From an uncultured Nitrosomonadaceae bacterium (GTDB lineage: Bacteria; Pseudomonadota; Gammaproteobacteria; Burkholderiales; Nitrosomonadaceae), in the NCBI GenBank assembly GCA_943787405.1, contig CALSMH010000003.1, forward strand, positions 290,218 to 354,217: 64,000 bases of DNA, given 5' to 3'. This document shows positions 1 through 8,986 of the stretch, in pieces. Position 1 is the first letter of the stretch, and each line of letters opens with the position of its first letter. The notes below the pieces were generated by a model, which searched no databases, was not told the DNA's origin, and was given only the letters and a program-made list of their open reading frames with translations. Made by a program: the position numbers and the translations under genes.

Positions 1-206
1 ATGTCACGAATTGCAGGTGCATTTACTGGTTTACCTGCAAATGCACCGTTAAGATCCACTAAATGTAGACGTCGCCCCCCCTGGTCCAACCAGTATTTAG
101 CCATGGCACCAGGATTCTGAGAAAACACTGTGGCACTTTCCATCTCGCCCCGCTGAAGCCTTACACAGTGCCCGTCTTTTAAATCTATAGCAGGTATGAT
201 CAACAT
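1..206 (-). CDS. hisA: HisA, N-terminal part (gene runs off the window)
   Basis: N-terminal 68 codons of the ProFAR isomerase (phosphoribosylformimino-AICAR-phosphate isomerase), a TIM-barrel enzyme of histidine synthesis. The protein starts [20 protein letters not shown], the classic first beta strand with the catalytic Asp and the phosphate-handling Lys/Arg, followed by an [13 protein letters not shown] second strand. The ATG is at 204-206 on the minus strand. The C-terminal two thirds lie beyond base 1. It follows hisH by 66 bases and is probably in the same operon. Confidence 0.93.
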   Translation of the reverse strand, partial: MLIIPAIDLKDGHCVRLQRGEMESATVFSQNPGAMAKYWLDQGGRRLHLVDLNGAFAGKPVNAPAIRD

Positions 207-272
207 TTTAAATAATAATTAATGATTTGAAATTTAAATTAGAGCCTGACCAAGAAAATCTGAATGCATTTC

Positions 273-923
273 CTAGCAGTTAAAAATTGGTTCCCATTGT
301 ACAAAATTCTTTAGCAATGTCAGGCCTGCTGCATCACTTTTCTCAGGATGAAACTGAACAGCAAAAATATTATTCTTTGCCACTGCACAAGCGAATGGAA
401 AAGAGTAACTACTTTGTGCTGACACTGTTTTTTGATCAGAGGCATCTACAAAATAACTATGTACAAAATAAAACCGCTCGTCCTTTGCAATACCCTTCCA
501 CATCGGATGATTATTTGACTGACACACCTGATTCCATCCCATATGTGGAACTTTCAGTTTCTGCCCTTCGGCATCAATCATAGACGCACTAGGGAATCGT
601 CTAATTTGACCAGACAAGATTCCCAGACCTTTTACGTCACCCTCTTCGCTCTTCTCAAACAACATCTGTAAACCAATACAGATTCCCAGAAATGGTTTAT
701 TTAAGGCCGATTCCACCACGGCATCCCGTAAACCTCGTGCATCCATCTCCTTCATACAATTTGGCATTGCACCTTGCCCAGGAAATACTACACGCGTAGC
801 TTTTCGAACTTCATCCGGATCACTTGTAACAATTATTGAGGCACTAGGCGCCACATACTCAAAAGCCTTAGACACGGAGTGTAAGTTACCCATACCATAA
901 TCAATAATTGCAATATCAGTCAT
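273..923 (-). CDS. hisH: Imidazole glycerol phosphate synthase glutaminase subunit HisH
   Basis: Class I glutamine amidotransferase of 216 aa that supplies ammonia to HisF for making imidazole glycerol phosphate and AICAR. The start MTDIAIIDYGMGNLHSV is typical of HisH. The nucleophile is Cys82 in GICIGLQML, and the His192/Glu194 pair sits in QFHPEKS, so the triad is complete. Length matches the family (about 200-215 aa). It lies 24 bases after hisB and is followed by hisA, the usual proteobacterial order. HisF is not visible and should lie beyond the window edge. Confidence 0.96.
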   Translation of the reverse strand: MTDIAIIDYGMGNLHSVSKAFEYVAPSASIIVTSDPDEVRKATRVVFPGQGAMPNCMKEMDARGLRDAVVESALNKPFLGICIGLQMLFEKSEEGDVKGLGILSGQIRRFPSASMIDAEGQKLKVPHMGWNQVCQSNNHPMWKGIAKDERFYFVHSYFVDASDQKTVSAQSSYSFPFACAVAKNNIFAVQFHPEKSDAAGLTLLKNFVQWEPIFNC

Positions 924-947
924 ACTAAGAGTAGTAACTTAGAAAAT

Positions 948-1535
948 TTACAGTGAACCTTTGGTAGATGGAATCACATTAATTGAACGAGGATCAAGTT
1001 CTAATGCAACACGCAATGCCCGACCAAATGCTTTAAATGCGGTCTCTGCCTGATGATGAGCATTATCACCAGATAAATTATCAATATGCAAAGTTATCAA
1101 CGCATGATTAACAAAACCTTGAAAAAATTCGTTAATCAAATCTACATCAAATTCTCCTATGCGAGCACGAACAAATTTGATATTAAATTCCATACCCGGG
1201 CGACCAGATAAGTCTATTACTACCCGTGACATAGCCTCATCTAGAGGTACATATGCGTGACCATAACGACGCAGTCCTTTCTTATCACCTACCGCCTTAG
1301 CAAATGCCTGGCCCAAGGTAATACCTATATCCTCCACCGTATGGTGTGCGTCTATATGTAAGTCACCCTTAGCAGTAATCTTTAGATCTACCATTCCATG
1401 TCGTGCTATTTGATCTAACATATGATCTAAGAATGGTATGCCGGTATCCAACTCAGCCTTGCCTGTTCCATCAAGATTAAGTTCAACACTGATCTTAGTT
1501 TCCAACGTATTACGAGTAACTTGTGACTGGCGCAT
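948..1535 (-). CDS. hisB: Imidazoleglycerol-phosphate dehydratase HisB (monofunctional)
   Basis: Protein of 195 aa catalysing dehydration of imidazole glycerol phosphate to imidazole acetol phosphate. The two metal-binding repeats are visible: [10 protein letters not shown] near residues 62-71 and [18 protein letters not shown] near residue 165. There is no N-terminal histidinol-phosphatase domain, so this is the monofunctional form usual in betaproteobacteria, unlike the E. coli fusion. It sits 31 bases downstream of hisC on the same strand. Confidence 0.97.
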   Translation of the reverse strand: MRQSQVTRNTLETKISVELNLDGTGKAELDTGIPFLDHMLDQIARHGMVDLKITAKGDLHIDAHHTVEDIGITLGQAFAKAVGDKKGLRRYGHAYVPLDEAMSRVVIDLSGRPGMEFNIKFVRARIGEFDVDLINEFFQGFVNHALITLHIDNLSGDNAHHQAETAFKAFGRALRVALELDPRSINVIPSTKGSL

Positions 1536-1566
1536 GAGATTTTTAATACCTAAAAATTGAAAAAAA

Positions 1567-2649
1567 TTAATTACCTATCTTCATAATACATTCTTGTAAC
1601 GCCTGTAAGAACTGTTTATTTTCATCAGGTGTCCCTATTGTTACGCGCAAACAGTTTTTTAGTAAAGGGTGCGCGCCATCAAGATTCTTAATTAATATAT
1701 TGCGCTGCTTCAGCGCTGAAAATATTTGGCTCGCCTCACTCACACGAAACAATATAAAATTTGCATCCGATGGAAAGGCTTCAACTCCATCCAATACGTT
1801 TAAATACTTACTCATCACTACTCGTTCAGCCTTAATTGCATCAACCTGCTGCTGTAAAACATCAGGATACTGTAATATTTTTCGTGTTACTTCCTGAGTC
1901 AAAACGCCTACATTATACGGCAACCGAACCTTTTCCAACTGTAGTAACCATTCAGGCCTGCCTGTAAGAAAACCTAGCCTTAACCCTGCAAGTCCGAGCT
2001 TGGAGAGTGTACGCATTAATAACAAATTAGGATGTTCTGAGAGCTTATCTATAAAACTTGAACCAGCAAAAGCATGGTAAGCCTCATCAACTACAACCAC
2101 CCCTGGAGCAGATTCAATAATACGTGAAACAGCTTCTACATCAAATGAATTACCTGTCGGGTTATTAGGATAAGCAATAAAAATTACTGCTGGCTGATGC
2201 TTAGTAATAGCATCTAGCATTAAATCTAAGTCTAATGAGAAATCAGCTTTAAGTGGAACACCTATATATTCCATATTAGTGTAGGTGGCTATCATACGAA
2301 ACATTACAAATGCTGGCTCAACGCTCATTAACACTGCACCTGGTCTAGCTAAGGCTGAAGCTATAATTTGTATTATCTCATCCGAACCGTTACCCAACAT
2401 AATATCCATCCCCATAGGAATTTCCATCGCTTCACGTAAAGAAAACTTTAGTGAAACAGAGTTTGAGTCAGGATAACGATTGGCTGAAATAGTTGTAATC
2501 AGTTGCGCAATTTCTTCTTGCAGAGCCTCCGGCAGAGAATAAGGATTCTCCATAGCATCTAGCTTTATCATGCCGGATGATGATGGCACATGATAAGGAG
2601 AAAGCCTGAGTATTTCTGGACGAATTACTTGTTCTACTAAATTAGGCAT
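1567..2649 (-). CDS. hisC: Histidinol-phosphate aminotransferase HisC
   Basis: PLP-dependent fold-type I aminotransferase of 360 aa converting imidazole acetol phosphate to histidinol phosphate. The PLP lysine is Lys217 in [14 protein letters not shown], with YPNNPTGN near residue 160 and the [10 protein letters not shown] strand carrying the cofactor Asp/Tyr. The C-terminus has the [15 protein letters not shown] signature of HisC. It heads the hisC-hisB-hisH-hisA run. The gene upstream on the same strand is ctaA, not hisD/hisG, so those two must lie elsewhere. Confidence 0.95.
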   Translation of the reverse strand: MPNLVEQVIRPEILRLSPYHVPSSSGMIKLDAMENPYSLPEALQEEIAQLITTISANRYPDSNSVSLKFSLREAMEIPMGMDIMLGNGSDEIIQIIASALARPGAVLMSVEPAFVMFRMIATYTNMEYIGVPLKADFSLDLDLMLDAITKHQPAVIFIAYPNNPTGNSFDVEAVSRIIESAPGVVVVDEAYHAFAGSSFIDKLSEHPNLLLMRTLSKLGLAGLRLGFLTGRPEWLLQLEKVRLPYNVGVLTQEVTRKILQYPDVLQQQVDAIKAERVVMSKYLNVLDGVEAFPSDANFILFRVSEASQIFSALKQRNILIKNLDGAHPLLKNCLRVTIGTPDENKQFLQALQECIMKIGN

Positions 2650-2698
2650 GACTTCTATGTTATACCCACATGAATTTTATTTATGACAGATTATGTAT

Positions 2699-3709
2699 TT
2701 AACGCAACTTGTAATTAACCCAAATAGCAGCTGTAAATAACAACATTGCCCCAGCCTGATGAGATGCGGCTAATGGTAAAGGTACGACCATTAATAGAGT
2801 AGTTATTCCCAAGCATATCTGTGTAATCAACATTATTAAAAATAAATTACAAGCTAAACGCGCTGAGCTCGGAAGCGTAAGCTGTCTAGATTTATACCAA
2901 AATACTGGAACGAGTATCGCCAATACCCAAGCGATCATACGATGATCAAATTGCACCGTTGCCATGTTTTCAAAAAAATTAAGATACCAGGGCTCCAGCA
3001 TGAATATTTCCGGTGGTATGAAATTCCCATTCATTAAGGGGAAAGTGTTATAGGCAAGACCTGCACGGATGCCAGCAACAAAACCTCCAGATACAACCAT
3101 AAGGAAAATTATACCAATAAGAACCTGAATGAAGTGTTGCAAATTTTGAAGTCGTTTACTTCTATCTAAGCGACGATCTGGGGCAAAAAGACCCAGGGCC
3201 ACATGAAGCATAGCTGCATAGATGATAAATGCCAAACTCAAATGAGCTGTCAAACGATATTGACTAACATGGGGATTATCTACTAACCCACTTTTCACCA
3301 TATACCAGCCCATGAACCCTTGTAACCCGCCCAATACAAAGATCCCTGCTAATTTTAAGCCTAGTGGCCGATTAATTCTCTTCTGCACAAGAAAAAATAG
3401 GAATGGGATAAAGAATACCAATCCAATAACCCGCCCTAATATCCGGTGAGCATATTCCCACCAAAAAATGCCTTTAAATTCATCTGTACTCATTCCCTGG
3501 TTAATTTTTTTATACTGAGGCGTTTCATGATATTTCTTAAAAACCTCATCCCAGTCACTCTCAGTAATAGGAGGGATAGTTCCAACAATGGGCTTCCACT
3601 CAACCATAGAAAGACCGGAGTCAGTAAGCCGTGTAACGCCACCAACAACAACCATGGCGAATACGAAAGCACAGCAAATTAATAGCCAAATAGCAACAGG
3701 TTTTTGCAT
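2699..3709 (-). CDS. ctaA: Heme A synthase (CtaA/COX15 family)
   Basis: Integral membrane protein of 336 aa with about eight transmembrane segments. The family oxidises the C8 methyl of heme O to make heme A for aa3-type cytochrome oxidases. Four His residues that would bind heme are visible in [28 protein letters not shown] and ASHQAGAM. The N-terminal [18 protein letters not shown] block is the COX15-like type. Neither heme O synthase nor oxidase subunits are in the window. It lies 14 bases after smpB on the same strand and may be cotranscribed. Confidence 0.93.
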   Translation of the reverse strand: MQKPVAIWLLICCAFVFAMVVVGGVTRLTDSGLSMVEWKPIVGTIPPITESDWDEVFKKYHETPQYKKINQGMSTDEFKGIFWWEYAHRILGRVIGLVFFIPFLFFLVQKRINRPLGLKLAGIFVLGGLQGFMGWYMVKSGLVDNPHVSQYRLTAHLSLAFIIYAAMLHVALGLFAPDRRLDRSKRLQNLQHFIQVLIGIIFLMVVSGGFVAGIRAGLAYNTFPLMNGNFIPPEIFMLEPWYLNFFENMATVQFDHRMIAWVLAILVPVFWYKSRQLTLPSSARLACNLFLIMLITQICLGITTLLMVVPLPLAASHQAGAMLLFTAAIWVNYKLR

Positions 3710-3723
3710 TTAAATTTTAGAAG

Positions 3724-4167
3724 TTATTTCATCCGAAGCAGACGTTGCCGATCACGCACCCATTCCTTCTGCTTTTCTGATTCACGTTTATCGTGTTGTT
3801 TCTTCCCTTTGGCCAGACCAATTTCAAGTTTGATTTTACCAGATTTATAATGCATATTTAATGGAACCAAGGTATATCCAGATCGATCTACCTTGCCGAT
3901 AAGTCGTGCAATCTCTTGAGCATGTAATAAGAGTTTGCGTGTACGTATTGGATCAGGGTTTATATGAGTAGATGCAGTCGACAGGGGGCTGATATTACAG
4001 CCTATAAGGTATAATTCACTTTTACGAACAATTACATAGGCTTCTTTTAGCTGAACTCGTCCAGCCCGAATCGATTTAACCTCCCAGCCCTCAAAGACTA
4101 CGCCAGATTCATATGTTTCCTCGATAAAATAATCGTGAAAAGCTTTTTTATTCTGAACAATACTCAT
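3724..4167 (-). CDS. smpB: SsrA-binding protein SmpB
   Basis: tmRNA-binding protein of 147 aa for trans-translation ribosome rescue. It starts [22 protein letters not shown] and carries the [19 protein letters not shown] oligonucleotide-binding core. The C-terminus [14 protein letters not shown] is the basic tail that inserts in the decoding centre. It is divergent from ratA across 90 bases, a common betaproteobacterial arrangement. The ssrA gene itself was not found in the window. Confidence 0.97.
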   Translation of the reverse strand: MSIVQNKKAFHDYFIEETYESGVVFEGWEVKSIRAGRVQLKEAYVIVRKSELYLIGCNISPLSTASTHINPDPIRTRKLLLHAQEIARLIGKVDRSGYTLVPLNMHYKSGKIKLEIGLAKGKKQHDKRESEKQKEWVRDRQRLLRMK

Positions 4168-4257
4168 GTGAAGAACAAAACGAGTGAATTCTGCGTGGAT
4201 TTAGTGTATTTTAACAGCATTTCGTTTCTATCTCTTATTAAAATAATAACTTTATCT

Positions 4258-4692
4258 ATGGCTAAAATAGAAAAATCAGTTCTAGTAAATCACTCTGCAA
4301 GCCAAATGTTTGCATTGGTAGATAGAGTTGAGGACTATCCAAAGTTTCTTCCATGGTGCGGTGGATCTTCGGCTTCCATACAAGATGATAATGTCACACA
4401 TGCAACTGTTAAGATTGATTATCTTCATGTTAAACATAGCTTTACTACCAAGAATATCTGTCAAGCCCCTGAACTAATTGAAATGACATTGCTTGATGGT
4501 CCATTTAAGACCTTAGATGGGCACTGGAGGTTCATTCCTTTGGAAGAAGACTCTTGTAAGATAGAGTTTCAATTGAATTATATATTCTCAAATAAACTGC
4601 TAGAGCATCTGGTCGGACCAGTTTTTTATATGATCAGTAATAACTTTGTAGAAGCATTCATTAAACGCGCAGAAGATATTTACGGAAAGTGA
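4258..4692 (+). CDS. ratA: RatA-like START/coenzyme Q-binding protein
   Basis: Small protein (144 aa) of the polyketide cyclase/START superfamily. E. coli RatA is described as a ribosome-association toxin, while Coq10 homologues bind ubiquinone, so the exact role is uncertain. The start at 4258 (MAKIEKSVLVNHSASQMF) was chosen over an upstream frame opening at 4135 that would overlap smpB, because homologues begin at this strand. VEDYPKFLPWCGGS is the characteristic motif near residue 27. Its stop overlaps the rnfH start by three bases, so the two are translationally coupled. Confidence 0.9.
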   Translation: MAKIEKSVLVNHSASQMFALVDRVEDYPKFLPWCGGSSASIQDDNVTHATVKIDYLHVKHSFTTKNICQAPELIEMTLLDGPFKTLDGHWRFIPLEEDSCKIEFQLNYIFSNKLLEHLVGPVFYMISNNFVEAFIKRAEDIYGK

Positions 4693-5000
4693 GCGAGTTG
4701 ATAGAAATTGAAGTGGCCTATGCTCTTCCTGATAAACAAATTTTAGAATGTTTAAAAGTGCCTAATGGAACTTCGGTTGCACAGGCTATACGGCTCTCCG
4801 GAATCTGTACTAAATTTTCAGAAATACAACCAAACGATAAAAACTTAGGGATTTTTGGTAAATTAGTTAAGTCTGAAAAAATTTTACGTAACTATGATCG
4901 TATTGAAATATACAGACCCCTCACTGTTGACCCAAAAGAAAAGCGTAGAAAACGTGTGAAAAAAGCTACCGCAAGCAACAAAAACATTAACAAACAATAA
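4689..5000 (+). CDS. rnfH: RnfH family ubiquitin-like protein
   Basis: Beta-grasp protein of 103 aa (UPF0125/RnfH family) of unknown biochemical role, nearly always beside ratA. The start is GTG at 4689, sharing bases with the ratA stop (GTGA overlap). IEVAYALPDKQ near the N-terminus and YDRIEIYRPLTVDPKEKRR near the C-terminus are typical, followed by a lysine-rich tail. No Rnf electron-transport genes are nearby. Confidence 0.92.
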   Translation: MSELIEIEVAYALPDKQILECLKVPNGTSVAQAIRLSGICTKFSEIQPNDKNLGIFGKLVKSEKILRNYDRIEIYRPLTVDPKEKRRKRVKKATASNKNINKQ

Positions 5001-5033
5001 AACAGCAATTCTCACTATATTCATCAGGCAAAT

Positions 5034-5070
5034 TTGCCCTCAGCCACAAGGATTAGCTATAATGGTTCTT
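5034..5070 (+). promoter_or_regulatory. Putative sigma-70 promoter of guaBA
   Basis: TTGCCC at 5034-5039 (4 of 6 bases of the -35 consensus) and a perfect TATAAT at 5058-5063, with an 18-base spacer. A transcript would start near 5070, about 18 bases before the guaB ATG. Positions are seen directly; activity is inferred. Confidence 0.55.
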
Positions 5071-5087
5071 TGCAAAGGATCATTATC

Positions 5088-6548
5088 ATGCGACTGGCTC
5101 AGAAAGCATTAACATTTGATGATGTTTTACTGCTACCTGCTCATTCTGTAGTGTTGCCACGTAACGTAAACCTCTCAACTCAACTCACCCGTACCATCAC
5201 TCTTAATATACCTTTGGTTTCTGCTGCGATGGATACAGTAACGGAAGCAAAGCTTGCTATTACCCTTGCTCAAGAAGGCGGCATTGGCATTATCCATAAA
5301 AATATGTCTGCTGAATTGCAAGCATCCCATGTAGCTAAAGTTAAACGATTTGAAAGCGGAATAGTTAAAGATCCTATAACAATTCCTCCTCAAATGACCG
5401 TACGAGAAGTTCTCGGTCTTACTCGTAAACATAAGATATCTGGGTTACCAGTAGTTGAAGGTTCCACAGTAGTGGGCATTGTCACAAATCGAGACTTACG
5501 TTTTGAAACTAATTTAGACCAGCCCATAAAAAATATCATGGTTCCAAAGAGCCGTCTGATAACAGTCAATGAAGGCACCACCAGAGAAGATGCTATGGCG
5601 TTATTACATGAACATCGATTAGAAAGAGTACTGGTAGTGAATGATTCTTTTGAGTTGCGTGGGCTAATTACTGTTAAAGATATTACCAAAACATCTGAAC
5701 ATCCTGATGCATGCAAAGATGAACAAGGGAGATTACGTGTTGGAGCAGCTGTTGGCGTAGGAGAAGGCGACGACAAAAGGGCTGAAAAATTAGCTGGGGC
5801 AGGAGTAGATGTAATTGTGGTAGACACTGCACATGGCCACACTCAAGGGGTGCTTAACCAGATACTTTGGATTAAGAAACGATTTCCACATATTCAGGTT
5901 ATAGGAGGAAATATTGCTACTGCAGCTGCCGCTAAGGCATTAGCTGATCATGGTGCAGATGGTGTAAAAGTTGGAATTGGCCCCGGTTCTATTTGTACCA
6001 CACGTATTGTTGCTGGCGTTGGTGTTCCACAAATCACAGCAATAGAAAATGTTTCTACTGCACTAAATGGGACCAATATCCCAACGATTGCAGATGGTGG
6101 GATTCGCTATTCAGGTGACATTGCCAAGGCGATTGCGGCAGGTGCCAACACAGTGATGTTAGGCGGTTTATTAGCGGGTACCGAAGAGTCTCCAGGCGAT
6201 ATTGAGTTATTCCAGGGGCGATCCTACAAAACTTACCGTGGAATGGGATCACTCTCTGCTATGCAACAGGGTTCTAGTGATCGCTATTTTCAGGATAACG
6301 AAAAAAATGCTAATAAACTGGTCCCTGAAGGCGTAGAAGGTCGCGTTCCTTTCAAAGGTAGTGTCATAGCAGTAATTCATCAACTTATGGGCGGGCTACG
6401 TTCAGGAATGGGTTATTTGGGTTGTGAAACTATTAATGAGATGCATAAGAAAGCAGAATTCGTTGAAATTACCTCAGCAGGTATTCGTGAGTCTCACGTC
6501 CATGACGTTCAGATCACCAAGGAAGCTCCAAATTACCATGTTGAATAG
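5088..6548 (+). CDS. guaB: IMP dehydrogenase GuaB
   Basis: Protein of 486 aa that oxidises IMP to XMP with NAD+, the committed step to GMP. ATG 5088 ([18 protein letters not shown]) is chosen because it gives the family length. An in-frame opening from 5034 would run through the predicted promoter. The TIM barrel is interrupted by two CBS domains at about residues 93-200. Catalytic Cys303 lies in [11 protein letters not shown], and the flap has the GMGSLSAM motif. guaA follows 15 bases later, forming a guaBA operon. Confidence 0.97.
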   Translation: MRLAQKALTFDDVLLLPAHSVVLPRNVNLSTQLTRTITLNIPLVSAAMDTVTEAKLAITLAQEGGIGIIHKNMSAELQASHVAKVKRFESGIVKDPITIPPQMTVREVLGLTRKHKISGLPVVEGSTVVGIVTNRDLRFETNLDQPIKNIMVPKSRLITVNEGTTREDAMALLHEHRLERVLVVNDSFELRGLITVKDITKTSEHPDACKDEQGRLRVGAAVGVGEGDDKRAEKLAGAGVDVIVVDTAHGHTQGVLNQILWIKKRFPHIQVIGGNIATAAAAKALADHGADGVKVGIGPGSICTTRIVAGVGVPQITAIENVSTALNGTNIPTIADGGIRYSGDIAKAIAAGANTVMLGGLLAGTEESPGDIELFQGRSYKTYRGMGSLSAMQQGSSDRYFQDNEKNANKLVPEGVEGRVPFKGSVIAVIHQLMGGLRSGMGYLGCETINEMHKKAEFVEITSAGIRESHVHDVQITKEAPNYHVE

Positions 6549-6561
6549 GGGTTTAACCCCT
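6547..6561 (+). promoter_or_regulatory. Hairpin covering the guaA ribosome binding site
   Basis: Perfect inverted repeat AGGGG-TTTAA-CCCCT (6547-6561) overlapping the last bases of the guaB stop codon and ending two bases before the guaA ATG at 6564. The AGGGG arm is the only Shine-Dalgarno-like sequence for guaA, so folding would hide it. Translation of guaB to its stop would melt the hairpin, which suggests translational coupling. Confidence 0.5.
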
Positions 6562-6563
6562 AC

Positions 6564-8126
6564 ATGAAAGAAAAAATCTTGATCCTAGATTTTGGCTCTC
6601 AGTACTCCCAGTTAATTGCTAGACGGGTGCGAGAGACTAACGTCTATTGTGAGATTCATCCCTTTGATGTAACGACTCAATTCATTAATGAATTTTCTCC
6701 CAACGGAATTATTCTATCGGGTGGTCCAGCTTCTACCACCAGTAGCGAAACTCCTAGAGCTCCACAAGTAGTATTTGAATTAGGCATTCCAATATTAGGC
6801 ATTTGCTACGGAATGCAAGCTATGGCAGAACAGCTTGGCGGGGTAGTTGAAACATCAAATATACGGGAATTCGGCCATGCAAAAATTTACGTAAGGAAGC
6901 AAACAGATCTACTGAATCTTACTCAAGATAATATAAATGACAACAACCATGAATTTCTAGACGTTTGGATGAGCCATGGTGACAAAGTCACTACACTGCC
7001 TGTCGGCTTTAAGATTATAGCCAGAAATGATGCTGCTCCAATCGCCGCTATGGCTAATGAGACAAAAAAATTCTACGGCTTACAGTTTCACCCGGAAGTT
7101 ACACATACCCCTCAGGGAAAAAGAATCATTGAGCGTTTTGTCCATGACATCTGTAACCTTGGCTATGATTGGAATATGCCTGATTATGTTTCGGAGGTAA
7201 TCGATAAAATCCGTTCTAAAGTAGGAAAAGAAGAAGTAATTCTCGGCTTATCAGGCGGTGTCGACTCATCCGTTGCAGCAGCTCTAATTCATCGTGCTAT
7301 CGGAAAGCAACTCACCTGTGTGTTCGTAGACAATGGTTTGTTGCGGCTGAATGAAGCTGAACAAGTTATGAATACCTTCTCCAAGAGTATTGGTATAAAA
7401 ATTATACATGTAGACGCGAGTAAAACGTTTCTTAAACACCTCAGTGGCGTTACTGATCCAGAGAAGAAACGCCGTATCATCGGACGTGAATTTGTTGAAG
7501 TATTCCAGCAGGAATCATCAAAAATAAACAATGCAAAATGGCTAGCGCAGGGAACAATTTATCCCGATGTGATTGAATCTGCCGGCAATAAAAATAAAAC
7601 GGCTAACACTATCAAATCTCACCATAATGTAGGTGGCCTACCCGATAGTCTACATTTGAAATTACTTGAACCTTTACGTGAACTGTTTAAAGATGAAGTA
7701 CGTGAACTTGGCTTAGCACTGGGATTAGCACATGATATTATTTTCCGGCACCCGTTCCCAGGGCCCGGTCTAGGAGTACGAATCCTTGGTGAGGTAAAGT
7801 CTGAATACACAGAGCTATTACGCCAGGCTGATGCAATCTTTATCGAAGAACTGCGGTCTGCAGGGTGGTATGAAAAAACATCACAGGCTTTCGCTGTGTT
7901 TCTACCTGTTAAATCGGTCGGAGTGATGGGAGATGGCCGTACATACGAATATGTTATAGCTCTAAGAGCAGTTAGAACAGAGGATTTCATGACCGCAAAA
8001 TGGGCAGAGCTCCCTTATACTTTATTAGGCCAGGTATCAAATCGCATCATCAACGAAGTACGTGGAATTAACCGGGTAGTTTATGATATCTCTGGCAAAC
8101 CACCGGCAACTATAGAGTGGGAGTAA
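6564..8126 (+). CDS. guaA: GMP synthase (glutamine-hydrolysing) GuaA
   Basis: Protein of 520 aa converting XMP to GMP. An N-terminal class I glutaminase domain (about 1-195) has nucleophile Cys81 in [10 protein letters not shown] and the His/Glu pair in QFHPEVTHT. The ATP-pyrophosphatase domain carries the P-loop [13 protein letters not shown] near residue 229. The C-terminal dimerisation domain ends KPPATIEWE, the family's conserved terminus. It follows guaB by 15 bases. Confidence 0.97.
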   Translation: MKEKILILDFGSQYSQLIARRVRETNVYCEIHPFDVTTQFINEFSPNGIILSGGPASTTSSETPRAPQVVFELGIPILGICYGMQAMAEQLGGVVETSNIREFGHAKIYVRKQTDLLNLTQDNINDNNHEFLDVWMSHGDKVTTLPVGFKIIARNDAAPIAAMANETKKFYGLQFHPEVTHTPQGKRIIERFVHDICNLGYDWNMPDYVSEVIDKIRSKVGKEEVILGLSGGVDSSVAAALIHRAIGKQLTCVFVDNGLLRLNEAEQVMNTFSKSIGIKIIHVDASKTFLKHLSGVTDPEKKRRIIGREFVEVFQQESSKINNAKWLAQGTIYPDVIESAGNKNKTANTIKSHHNVGGLPDSLHLKLLEPLRELFKDEVRELGLALGLAHDIIFRHPFPGPGLGVRILGEVKSEYTELLRQADAIFIEELRSAGWYEKTSQAFAVFLPVKSVGVMGDGRTYEYVIALRAVRTEDFMTAKWAELPYTLLGQVSNRIINEVRGINRVVYDISGKPPATIEWE

Positions 8127-8207
8127 TTTTTCGTCTAATTTGGTGCGGCAAATGGTGTAGATTTATCTCAAATTGTCTTGAATTAAGAATTGAATGGGAA
8201 AATTGAA

Positions 8208-8696
8208 ATGAGCATGACACATTATATGGAGTTATTGGCTGCTAATCAGCCATGGAATTTGTTGATTTTTATGGCCATTCCTATAGTTTTAGCTGAGACT
8301 TTAGCAATTACAGAACTTTATCTTCTTTTTACTCGAAAATTCACTGGTTTTGCACATAAACTAAACAGGTTTTCGGGTGTTGTCGTCGGAATTTATTTCA
8401 TAGGAATCATCTTTTATATAATGACAAATGCTGTAGTTCCAATTACGAAAACGGGTGACTGGAGAACATTTATTGATGTCATCGCAGTTGGAAGTTATGT
8501 TATTGCTGGACTACCGCTAATCTTCATCGCATTCCAAGATTTAGGATTAATTAACAAGAAATTAGAGCATAAAAAAAGATTAAAGATTCATGTCATTTGC
8601 GTTGCTCTATTTTTGGTATTTGGGCACATAGCTATGATTTTTGGAATGCTTGATCCAACCGTTTTTGGGTACGTGCCAGAAACCATGCTTCATTAA
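8208..8696 (+). CDS. Small four-helix membrane protein of unknown function
   Basis: Hypothetical protein of 162 aa from ATG 8208 (MSMTHYMELLAANQPW); a TTG at 8190 in the same frame is a less likely start. Four hydrophobic segments are seen at about residues 19-42, 56-80, 89-112 and 127-150, with the acidic/polar pairs AETLAITELY and NAVVPITKTGDW. I do not recognise a characterised function. It lies between guaA and an iron-related TonB receptor, with a tiny lipoprotein ORF directly after it. Confidence 0.7.
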   Translation: MSMTHYMELLAANQPWNLLIFMAIPIVLAETLAITELYLLFTRKFTGFAHKLNRFSGVVVGIYFIGIIFYIMTNAVVPITKTGDWRTFIDVIAVGSYVIAGLPLIFIAFQDLGLINKKLEHKKRLKIHVICVALFLVFGHIAMIFGMLDPTVFGYVPETMLH

Positions 8697-8723
8697 TACT
8701 TTCTTTATTACTAGCCTCAAATA

Positions 8724-8906
8724 ATGAAAACATTACTTGTAGCAGTATTGATACTGTTACTAAATGCTTGTTCTACTACTACTGCTGCTGCAATCTTAGA
8801 TGCGGCAGGGACAACAGAGTAGTTTATGCTGGCAAGACCGTTTGTTAACACTGTAGATATAGTAACCCCAGATATTGTTAATGATGATGAGAATGAGGAA
8901 GACTAA
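8724..8906 (+). pseudogene. Tiny lipoprotein gene interrupted by an in-frame amber codon
   Basis: ATG 8724 encodes a short lipoprotein-like signal with lipobox LLLNACS, then TAG at 8820-8822 after 32 codons. The same frame continues (TTT ATG at 8826) for 26 codons with an acidic end, NDDENEED, to TAA at 8904-8906. One reading is a roughly 60-residue lipoprotein broken by a nonsense mutation. Alternatives are a genuine 32-aa lipoprotein, or two small ORFs. No homologue is recognised. It lies 27 bases after the membrane protein gene and may share its transcript. Confidence 0.4.
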
Positions 8907-8908
8907 AT

Positions 8909-8967
8909 GAGCCGGCCCTTACTTTAAATTGCATTTGATTTATGAAATTTGAAATAAGGGCCGGCTC
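8909..8967. terminator. Long inverted repeat, probable bidirectional terminator
   Basis: Perfect 13-base arms GAGCCGGCCCTTA (8909-8921) and its complement (8955-8967) around an AT-rich 33-base loop. It lies between the convergent ends of the small-protein genes and the TonB receptor gene. There is no clear T-run after either arm, so it may act as a 3'-end stabiliser or be an element remnant instead. Confidence 0.6.
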
Positions 8968-8986
8968 TCTTAAGAGCAATTTATAG

